Below, piece by piece: positions 12,601-22,700 of a stretch of DNA of 64,000 nt. Numbering within the stretch: the stretch's first letter is position 1; each line of letters starts with the position of its first letter. This DNA is from Brienomyrus brachyistius (Eukaryota > Chordata > Actinopteri > Osteoglossiformes > Mormyridae). The stretch spans positions 14,657,191-14,721,190 of the forward strand of contig NC_064540.1 in assembly GCF_023856365.1 (NCBI RefSeq), in the 5' to 3' direction. The notes beneath the pieces were generated by a model. It made no database searches, was not told the DNA's origin, and saw only the letters and a program-made list of their open reading frames with translations. Both the position numbers and the translations under genes were made by a program.

Positions 12601-13179
12601 ATGTAAATAAACACACTTCCAGTTACGTTACCCTTCCTCGGGGGATCCACTGGAGTAGCACCATTTTGTGAAGCTTTTCAGGAGCACATTGATGCGCCGG
12701 TCGTCGCCAGCTCCGTCGCCGTCAATCAGAAGGCGTTTCCGAATAACTTCGTCTGTAAAGCAACAAAAAAGATCAATATGTTCCTGCGAGCACATCACAC
12801 ATCCGTAAGGGCAATTTTAAAAAATCACCATATCGCCACCTTGCCAACTACGATTATTACTTTAACTTGCAGACTATGCAGCTTTTCAGTAATAGCGAAC
12901 TGTTGTTATATACCTAATTAATAAAATAAACTAGCCCGAATTTTTTTTCCATAGAGGACCCTTACGTACTCATGCTAAATTACTATTAACCGTGTAGCTA
13001 GCTGCCAACTGAAAGACCACTAATCTGTGTTTACTATTCAAGATCCCTCTTCGCACAACCCGCACACAGCCTTTTAACCGCCATATCCAGCTGCCAATTA
13101 ACAAACTAAAAAGCAATCGGAATAATTGGTTAATGGCAGAGTCGGATCAAAGTTACTCACCATCTGTAACAGCCCCCAT
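9660..13179 (-). CDS. thoc7: THO complex subunit 7
   Basis: Complete coding region of 202 aa (human is 204). Exons on the minus strand are 13161-13179, 12632-12752, 12117-12244, 11938-12024, 10837-10894, 10346-10412, 10166-10235 and 9660-9718. All introns are GT-AG and the frame closes exactly. The protein starts MGAVTDDEVIRKRLLIDGDG. It contains the family block SQYQRML-like FTQYQRMLGTLAQCEFSMGK, then a long coiled coil (MNLREMENYEKIY, ECKKEILRAKRIRKNRQ, LRKKQFHVLLSTIRELQQTL) and an acidic tail ending in MDNGQ. THOC7 is a coiled-coil subunit of the nuclear THO core of TREX, which couples transcription and splicing to mRNA export. The start is fixed by the conserved MGAVTD and by the donor after 19 coding bases. 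Intron 2 holds a MITE and intron 6 a 27-base homopolymer. It is divergent from atxn7. Confidence 0.97.
10299..10325. repeat. 27-base poly-G run in thoc7 intron 6
   Basis: Uninterrupted G run on the plus strand, so poly-C in the thoc7 transcript. It begins about 20 nt after the 5' splice site of a 110-bp intron. A second run of about 17 G lies at about 11486-11502 in intron 4. Confidence 0.9.
12347..12488. mobile_element. 142-bp hAT-type MITE in thoc7 intron 2
   Basis: Both ends are CAGGGGCGCTG in inverted orientation (11-bp perfect terminal inverted repeat). The element is flanked by identical 8-bp target-site duplications TATACAGT (12339-12346 and 12489-12496). It has no coding capacity. 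Identical duplications suggest a fairly recent insertion. Confidence 0.92.
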
Positions 13180-13647
13180 TTGTTCAATGGTGCCCGTCTA
13201 CTTCAAATAAAACTTTATTGTCCGCTATTGACAGACACTCCCTAAATGGACGCTAGCCACGTGCGCAGCTCGACGGGACTGATTGGTCGAGAATGATAGT
13301 TCTCGCGTGCTAAAATGTGAGAAACTGTACTACTTATTCCGCCACGTTGGCTCCAGCTTCAGTTACGGTGCTCCTGACGGGAAGCCGGATGCTGAGCCAA
13401 AATGGTCCCAGTTTCATCCTCCTGTCGCTTCAACCGGCTGTCGTAAATGCGTGCGGGAAAAGTGACGTCCGTGTCCCAGAATGCAGTCTGGTAAACAGAG
13501 ATGGAAGCACCTGGTCAGGACCTCCACAGTCAGTGAGCAGTGCAATCGCGATTTTTTTGACGATCGCATCCATTTAATATAACCTGCGGTCGTCGGATTG
13601 CGGTCTGCCAAGGACTATATTTGTATTTTTCGGCATTTTATAATCAG
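13180..13647. promoter_or_regulatory. probable divergent thoc7/atxn7 promoter and atxn7 5' noncoding exon
   Basis: CpG-containing sequence directly upstream of the thoc7 start. A CRE-like TGACGTC (13463-13469) is followed by TCCCAGAATGC (13474-13484), which resembles the ZNF143/SBS element common in bidirectional housekeeping promoters. On the plus strand a candidate exon ends at a good donor, ATAATCAG|GTAAGG (13647/13648). The first coding exon of atxn7 is preceded by an acceptor at 16781. A spliced 5' noncoding atxn7 exon starting here is an inference that fits the human arrangement, where the coding start lies in a downstream exon. Confidence 0.5.
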
Positions 13648-16600
13648 GTAAGGGAAAAAGTTGGGTTGCGCTTGTAGTTCTTAATTATTGTGTTTAGGGA
13701 CCCACTTTAAATTTCTTTTTCCCTTGGAATGACAATGAACTAATATAGTTGTATTGCTCGTCAACATGATTGTCTTCAGCCTAGCCACTAATTGTATGGC
13801 ATCGTGATTACTGATGTCGTTTACCGTAAGTATACATCGGAGACACTGTATTGTGGGTACTGACATTAACAGAACTGCGTTGCCCAACAAATGAGAAAGA
13901 AAGCGAAACCTAAACAAGCGTAAGTTCAACAACTGAAGGTATGCGGTGGTGTTGAGTGGAAAACCTGAAGTTTTGTGGAAGAAGGTGACAGGTGTTTAAT
14001 TATATAGAATGTACTTGTGTGAGTGGTTCTCACTAAAATGTAGGTATTGATCGACTTTAAATTTCGTGTGCTGACCGCACTGAATTCTAACACCGCGATA
14101 AGTGCCTGTTGTGTTAGTAGGCCTATGTTTTTCTATGCCACTACTTGGAAAATTCTAAATTATATCCTTCCATCAAAACGTCAAACCACAAATCCCATTT
14201 TTATAGAAGAGAGAATTATACAGCTGTCATTACATTTGCTTGAGTGATTTGGTACTTGCACGGGTTAACTATTAGGAGTCCGATAAGACAATTCTAGTAT
14301 AGTATTATGCATGTAAGAATGAATCTATTATTAGTTGCTCAGAATGATCTAAAGGAAATGGAAATTCAGCATCTATCTCACAAAAAATAGAGCAGTAGGA
14401 ATATACTTGTTGTGAGAATAACAGTGCGGCACTGCATAGCGACCACTGTTTTGAAGTATAGATTTTGTGTGACATATAATGTTCATGTAAATAATTATTT
14501 CATGGATGGGCCTGTGTTATACAATATTGCATGGCTCAACTTTATATTAGTATTGCGTTATATTTCTGACATAAAACACCCTGCAAGCACATTATCTGCA
14601 TCATAAAATGCTAAAAAATAGTTTTTTATAATTTGATCTCACAGATTTACTTATGACAAAAAGTATAAATAAAGTGTCATTTCATATATTCTTATTCCAT
14701 TGTTTTTACAGTATCAAATTCATTTTTGTCTTGCAGGTGTGTTCAGATATCATAAGATGTTAGTATGTAACTCATCTTGGTAAGTTAGCAGATATATCGC
14801 CTTTAATGGAAGAGTGTAGAAATGTGTGTGTTCTGGTGGCACATCTCTTTACATTACATTATAGGTGATTTGTAAGAAATTGGATTGTAAGCATTGTGTT
14901 TTTAAACTGAACGTGTCAGTTTGTAATACAAGATCCACAGTATCTAAACTCTTTACATGCAATGATTTGACTGAGGTGAGAATTTTAAATAATGTGTGAG
15001 ATTTACATTATTGTAAATTAACATGGCTTGCGGTTCTCAGCCAGGCATAGCATTTCTTAAATTTAGAACTGCTGGAGGATCATACTATACAGTCTAAATT
15101 TACAGCTAAAAAAGTTAAAGGTGTGTTGTCAGAATGAGCAGTGTTTTATTATCAGGTGGGTATTGCCAAAAGATGTGTGTTACTATTATTGTTAGCAAAA
15201 TTAATATTAATCTCTTTCAGATTCTGCCTTTTAATTGGCACAGGAGACTCGGAGCAGTCACACTGATGAAGTGGAGCTAATCTGACGAATAGGCTTTCTT
15301 GTTTCATATTTGGGAAGGTATGGGCCAGGTGATGCTTTCTGTGGGGCTTGAACATCACAGCTGGGTCTGAGTCTCCTGACAGGGCCTCCTCACGAACCCT
15401 GTTAGATATGAGAACTTAATTCATATCATTGACCTATATTTGGCATTTATGCAATCCCAATGTTTGCCCATTACCATAAACCACCCATCCGGTTTGGGAG
15501 ACACAAAAACACTGGCACACATACGCACATAGGGTCACAGACGCGCGCATAGGGTCACAGATGCGCGCATAGGGTCACAGACATTTCGTGTTTTTATTTT
15601 TAACATACCCGGAGAATCACAGGGCTCATTCCAAACAGATTTTGATAAAGCATCATTATCTATTATTCATCTACCCATTTAGCTAACACAGATGTGCCAA
15701 AATAGATATTTTTCAAACCAGTCTGAATATTGATATCTGCATATTGGGTATTATATGTAAACGCTATGGTAAATGATAAGCTTAGTGTTTCACAAGTTAT
15801 TTTACTTATCATAGTAAAATGGAGTCTCATTCACCCATAATTGGATATTATGTAACTCGATGCATAAAACTCTTTATCATGAGTACCTTCAGTAGCTGGT
15901 GGGCTATGAGCTCCGGCACACATTACAGATCAGGACTCTGAGCTAGTTTTAGCTTTGGAGCAGCTGACGGCAGGCAGGAGTCTGCAGCCCTTTTGGGGGC
16001 CTTTGAAATGGTAATCAAACATGATTTCTAACTTCCAATACCATTTCTAATATATATTTTTAAATGATAATTTCTGAGTCAGTTGTCCACCACAAATGTT
16101 AGTTCAGTGACTGTTTTGCTTCCTGTGTTTGCCTTTCTGACCAGAAATGTTGACCAAATGAAATTATTTTGTCTGCGCAGTGATAGACAAAACTGAAAGG
16201 TGCAAATGCCTTCCTGACAGTTCCTTCTTTTTACTAACTGCCACGTGCCTTTAACATGGCTTTTAAACACTACCTCAACGGAAATGTTTCAGATGAGAGC
16301 GAACTTGCATTATTTGGCAGTTACTGTGTCTTATGTGAAAGATCGTGAAATTAGTTACTAGTTAAATAGCGGGATTTCCCCCCACAGCACACTTTTTAAA
16401 CTTAAACAGATCAGGCTGCTTGTATTCCTCGCACAATTCGGCAAAGTTATTTGTTCCCCCTTAAAGTTTAATCTCTGCGATGGGGACGCTCGGCGTCTGT
16501 GTGTCGGGGATCGCAGTGACATTTCTCCTCAATCGTATCGTTCCAAATACGGGAGGCCCCCCTAATATGACAGCCCTCTGGACTGAGTGCTTATGCATAA

Positions 16601-16660
16601 GGAGCCGTGTCCGAAGGCGGGTAGACACGGATTAATGAGGGATCCTCGTTAAGCACCTTT
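13648..16660. other. presumed atxn7 5' noncoding intron
   Basis: AT-rich, no coding segment. A short array of three 23-bp units (ATAGGGTCACAGACGCGCGC-type) lies at about 15525-15585. CpG density rises after about 16480, towards the first atxn7 coding exon. Confidence 0.4.
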
Positions 16661-16667
16661 ATCTCTC

Positions 16668-16752
16668 AATGTCTGGCACCAACTACCAAAGCAAATTCCT
16701 TGTGTGTGTGAACCTACTTGGCAATAAACTCCATTCTGATTCTGATTCTGGA
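16668..16752 (+). mobile_element. 3' tail of a fish LINE/SINE abutting the first atxn7 coding exon
   Basis: The sequence runs CTGGCACCAACTACCAAAGC, then AAATTCCTTGTGTGTGTG and ACTTGGCAATAAACTCC, and ends in repeats of ATTCTG. I recognise this as the 3' tail of a family common in fish genomes, which ends in short ATTCTG-type tandem repeats. It ends about 37 bp before the atxn7 ATG. Confidence 0.55.
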
Positions 16753-16789
16753 GCGCTGACTGCCGTCTCGTTACATTGTAGCGGAAAGA

Positions 16790-19700
16790 ATGTCGGAAAG
16801 GGCCGATTGTGACGTCAGAAAGGAGCAGCGCAGAGCGGCCAGGCAGCCAAAGCAGCAACAGCGGCACATCCAGCAGGGAGAAGCCTCTACAGCAATGGCG
16901 ACTGTAGGGGAGCGCAGATCTCTACCCAGTCCAGAAATCGTGCTGGGACAGCCTTGGAGCGACTGGCTGGATGTCGCGAAACTCCACGGGAACGACGGTG
17001 CGTCTCCTCGTTCGCGAGGGCAATAAAAGCTTTCGGTGGCGATCCCGGTGAAAGGAAGCTTTTCAGATTGCGCGCAGTTGTCGCGGGAGGGGGCTTCGTC
17101 GGTGTGAGATCGCCGCTGGTAGCTAAGCAGCCACACCAGCGCGCAAGTGTAACTATTTATCTGACTGTATGCGATCGCTTGTTTAGGTGCGGAATCGGAA
17201 GAAAGTTTGAAAGAGTTCGGGAAAAATCGAGAAGCCATGAGGCTCTGCAGAGACGGTGAGTGGCTTTTTTTTTACTCAGAGATACCTTTTTTATTTTGGT
17301 GGTTTGCATAGACTTAAACGCACGGGCAGAACTCTCATCTCCTTTTAAAGCAAGTGCATTTGATTACCGTGAGGTGAAGGGGTCTGAGAACAGCAGGAGC
17401 CTCAATTGGACCCCACGGGACCGAAGTTTTACTCTTTGGGATTAGAAGTTGCTGTCGTTCATTGGAGTGTTGAGCGGCTGCAGGTAGTAACTGTTATGCT
17501 TTCTGCCGTCAAGCAGGGGAGGAGACTATAGGGTGAAGTTAACAGCAGACTTCGGAGCTTGTCATGAAGGACATTTATTGATTTATTCCTGTTATTGTTT
17601 TAAATCTCATACATTTTAGTGATGATTTACACTAACCGTCCTTTCTGGTGTCATAGCTGGAAAAGATCTTTTTGTGACATAACTGGCTTCTAAGTTACTG
17701 AGGTGTCATCTTCTGTCAGTTATTTTTGTTGACGTAGCCAAACAATTTTAGGTTTAGGAGTAAATCCTTTGGCAGTACATGTACTTAATTTCGAGGATGT
17801 GATTAAAAAATGGATAGTGTGATTATATTGAAGATTTTTTTTGCCAAAGAAATAAAGTAAATGAGCAGAATTTATTCAGTGGTGATGTTTGTTGTTAATG
17901 TGTTGAATCAGGAGTGTAAAGTTGAGCTGGTGTGTGAGTATATGAGTATCTAGTGTAGATGGACCAGGAATAGAAATCTGTATCAAATTACCGCCATATC
18001 AATTTTCCAGAAAAGTTATGTAATGATTGGGGGGTTTTAAGTAACACTTGGAATCTGAGAAATATGATGTTTGTGTGGATGGTCTGTGTCCTCGGTGACC
18101 TGCGGCTTTGTTTCCCACCGAAAGCTCAGTCTGTGTGCATGTCCTCCTGCAGTCCAAAGTCATGTAGTTAGGTTAATGTGTGTTTCTCATAGTGTGTAAG
18201 TGGGCACACTGTCAGCCCATGCAGGGTGTACCCCAGTCCCGTGCCCTGTGATGGACTGGCATCCCATCCAGGGTGTACCCCAGTCCCGTGCCTTGTGATG
18301 GACTGGCATCCCGTCCAGGGTGTACCCCAGCCCCGTGCCCTGTGATGGACTGGCATCCCGTCCAGGGTGTACCCCAGTCCCGTGCCCTGTGATGGACTGG
18401 CATCCCGTCCAGGGTGTACCCCAGTCCCGTTTTCTGTGATGGACTGGCATCCCGTCCAGGGTGTACCCCAGTCCCGTTTTCTGTGATGAACTGGCATCCC
18501 GTCCAGGGTGTACCCCAGCCCCGTGCCCTGTGATGAACTGGCATCCCGTCCAGGGTGTACCCCAGCCCCGTGCCCTGTGATGGACTGGCATCCCGTCCAG
18601 GGTGTACCCCAGCCCCGTGCCCTGTGATGGACTGGCATCCCGTCCAGGGTGTACCCCAGCCCCGTACCCTGTGATGGACTGGCATCCCGTCCAGGGTGTA
18701 CCCCAGCCCCGTGCCCTGTGATGGACTGGCATCCCGTCCAGGGTGTACCCCAGCCCCGTGCCCTGTGATGGACTGGCATCCCGTCCAGGGTGTACCCCAG
18801 CCCCGTACCCTGTGATGGACTGGCATCCCGTCCAGGGTGTACCCCAGCCCCGTGCCCTGTGATGGACTGGCATCCCGTCCAGGGTGTACCCCAGCCCCGT
18901 GTTCTGTGATGGACGGGGATAGATTGCAGGTTCACTGCACCCTTGTGTTAGGTAAGCACTGGTGAACACAGTTTTTACTAATTTTCATAAGTAATCTAGT
19001 TTTGAATTTTAATATACATATTAACATGCAAATTGTTCACACATTTGACCATTTCATGCTGTTTTTATATACTTTATAATGTATATCTGACCTCATACTA
19101 AGACACCACATGTCCATTAGCTCCAACTCAGCTACACAGTTGGTTCTGTAGGTTCTTGGGGTATTTCTGCTGTGGGGCAAACAGCATAAGGGCCAACAAG
19201 GCCGTGACCTCATACGTTACGCTTTAGTACAATGGGATCAGTATTCTGTTTAATGCTTCTGAGGGAAAAGGTTGGAAATAGTGCATTTGAGCCATTTGTG
19301 CAAAATAATATTGCTATATTTTTGTTACATCAGTCTGATATCTGTCATTAAGAGATTGTTGGTGCGAGGCTGTCCAGCTTGTCTGGGCGCTTAGCTAATG
19401 GAACGTCTGCATCAGTAAGCGATGAGCCAGCATGCATGTCGAGGCCGGGCCTGGGTCGGATGTGCCGTGGAAACCTGGGCCTGAGGAGAAGTTGCTGTTC
19501 TCCCACGTCTCCTGTGAAGCTTGGGGGTTTCCGGCGTTACCTTTGTTCTAATGCTCTCGGTCAGACCTTTATTTTTGCTTTGGAATGCTAAGTCTGGGCA
19601 TCATGGGAATCTTCTGCAATCAGAGGTAGTTTTTTTCATGACTCGCCGTCGGATGGGTCCGGATTTCATCTAGGATGCAAGACTTTGAGCTGGAGAGTTT

Positions 19701-22700
19701 GGCAGAAGAATTTCAATCCCATCCCGGGTCCTCTGTGCCCCGTGATGGACTGGCATCCCGTCCCGGGTCCTCTGTGCCCCGTGATGGACTGGCATCCCGT
19801 CCCGGACCTCTGTGCCCCGTGATGGACTGGCATCCTGTCCCGGGTCTTCTGTGCCTCTGCTTGCTACCCACTTGGTCAGATGGTGCTTTTCGGAAGTTAC
19901 ATATTTGGTGTGATTGCTTTTAGAGTGCTCTAAATGATGCTTATATGTCAGTCTGTACACTCTTTTCTTCACAAAAGTTGTTAAGTTCCAAAATTTCGCC
20001 TCTGGTGTTTAAACGCTCTGGTCACGAGTGGGAGTATTTGCCACCAGATCAGTGCTTGCTACCTAATGATGTCATAACTAATTTGTCATTGATCCTTTAG
20101 CAAGTTGGGGGGAAAAAAGATTGTGTTTAGTGGGAAGTTTATTTTTAAATAAAATGGCGCCCCCTGGCTGCTGGTGAGGAATAAAAACAGGCTGGCGGGA
20201 GGTAAGCAGAATGACAAATCTCAGAATGATGACAGATTTACGGGAGGTCTGTGTTCTGGGCTGTAGCCATTATGAAACGTCTGTGATTCTCGTTGGTTAC
20301 TGGTTTGTCTGTGAAGCTTCACCGAACAAACCCTCTGCAGCTCGGTTTCTGTCGGATGCCGAAGCTCGCTGACAGCCGCTAACGGGGAGGGTGGCTCTGG
20401 GGATTCGCAATGCCGTCCCGCTGGGTCACGTCTTGCAGCTCCATGGGGAAAGGGGAGGCCTGTGGGTGGCTGCGTTATTTTTAGGCCTAACTTTTGTCAA
20501 GACTACAAGTAGTGGGTTCAGACCATACAGTGTGTGTTTGGGCACACACTCCATGTTTGCTCTATTGATCGACTGATCTTAGCAAGTACCTGAAGACCAA
20601 GGTATGATCATCTCTGATATGGAAATAAGCACTGATGCTTGTAGATTCTTCTATAAACTTTAAATACTACAAAATTAACCCTCCCCCTCTGGTCTGCCCA
20701 GTCACCTCCCTGTCAACCATTGGAATTGAAGCTGTTTTGCGTAAGGTTTCTCCAGAGTGAGGCAGTTGCCGATCTCCCAGAATTCCTTCCTCCCCCAGTA
20801 ACCTTTTTTGCTGTGGGTGTAGTTCTCTGTAGAGCCACTCTTCTGGCTTGACCCATGTGTCGGGTTCTCCCTGGGCTATGGATGCTTGCTTGCGGGGTTG
20901 TTCACCTGCAGAGTGTTTATAGGTGGGCCGGGTCCGCTGGTCCTCGTATCAGGCGCTGGGGGGGCGGGGCCTCCTTTGCGCTGTCCCTGTGATGTCACAA
21001 CACTGAAGATGGAGCTTAGTGTCTTCTCGTTGGGGCTGGGCTGGCCCTCTCACTAGGACCTGCTGCTGGCAGACCTGCTTGTGGTCAGTGACGGCCAGCC
21101 TGTGCTCCTGCCCGGTCTCAGCCTAGCACGGCTGGGCGATATGGCTGTACCACTGTATCAATAATCAGCAAGTATCTGGGTTATGACTATTTTTTGTTAG
21201 GACAGAAAATCAGAATGAATTATGCTTTTATTTATTTTCATCATTAGTTTTCTCAACTGGGAAACATAACGTCTCTGCTTCACATAATATCACATAAGAT
21301 ATAAACAAAAAAAAATTCTTACAAAAAATACGAATTGACTATCAAAGTCCCTGGAATTTAAACAAATATTTCAAGCATTTAACAATTAGATTGTTCAGTT
21401 AAATGCTCATATTCAAAGGACGTTATATTATTTTACTGCTGTCTTGTTCCTCTGCTGTATCAAAAAAAAATAACGAATTGACTACATATGAGTGCCGCCC
21501 GTGCGCATGCCCGTACCTGCCACCTTACCGGTCCTGGTGCCGCCCGCCCGCCCGCACCTGCCACCTTACCGGTCCTGGCACCACCCGCCGGCATGTGCCA
21601 CCTTGCCGGTCCTGGTGCCGCCTGCCCGCCCGCACCTGCCACCTTACCGGTCCTGGCACCACCCGCCGGCATGTGCCACCTTACCGGTCCTGGCACCACC
21701 CGCCGGCATGTGCCACCTTGCCGGTCCTGGTGCCGCCCGCCCGCCCACACGTGCCACCTTACCGGTCCTGGTGCCGGCCGATGCATTCATCCTGCCATTT
21801 TATAGCAAACTATGTTGTCCTATTTATAATAAATAAACTTGATGTAATGATGAATTATGAAGCCATTTTGTATGTTTCGAATGTATGATTAAAATTCAAT
21901 GTATCGCCCAGCGTAGCAGGGCTCTCCAGCTGCAGGGGCTCAATGCTACCCTGCACATCCACCTTCTCATGTCTGTTTTACCCCATCTTGCTGCAGACAT
22001 GCCCATATTTGGCCAATACCCGGCGCAGGACGACTTCTTCCTGGTGATGTGCAGCCACTGTGGTCAGGTGGTCAAGCCGCAGGCCTTCCAAGCACATTAT
22101 GGTGAGTGTTTGTGCCCCATTAAGGGCAACATGGCTGGGAATGTCTGGGGGATTAAGTGAAGCTCTGTGTTCACGTCCACTAGGGGGCTCCAGATGGTCG
22201 GAGTTCAAAGACTCTGGTTGGGTGCTGGTTTCAAGCTCTCTCATGCCGGGAATGACTCTGGCCATCTGCGTGGCCCAAGTGAGCGGTGACGTGATAAGAG
22301 CTGAGCAATGGAAGTGTGGCAATGACGGGGAGATGGTCCTCCATGGGCTCCCCTAACACGGGCTCGGATTATTCTCCCTTCAGCCCTCCCAGAGCCCCAG
22401 TGCTAGTCAGGAGAGGTCCTGATAGGCTCCCCTACTCACTGGTCATACGGGTGACCTGCTACCCGGCACAGCTGTCTCTTGTTAGTCCTGTGTATTCTCA
22501 CATCACCTTTGCTTAAGCAGTGGTTTTATCTGAAAGAATCCTGCAATGCCAGTCTGTTCTCACACTTACTCAGTACTTACAAATTCACTGAAGCAAACTG
22601 GCTTAAAATCAGTCAGCTGCAGCTATATGATTATGGTTGAGGGATTTAACTCTGCAACCTCCTGGATACCTAATTTGCCTGCTGTTACGACCTTGAGTTT

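Noticed and set aside
18215..18915. CRISPR array
   Set aside because: Units are direct head-to-tail repeats without unique spacers, in a vertebrate intron.
18168..18969. Three overlapping minus-strand frames of 204-260 aa
   Set aside because: Pure translation of the 47-bp minisatellite in rotating frames, with no start context or domain.
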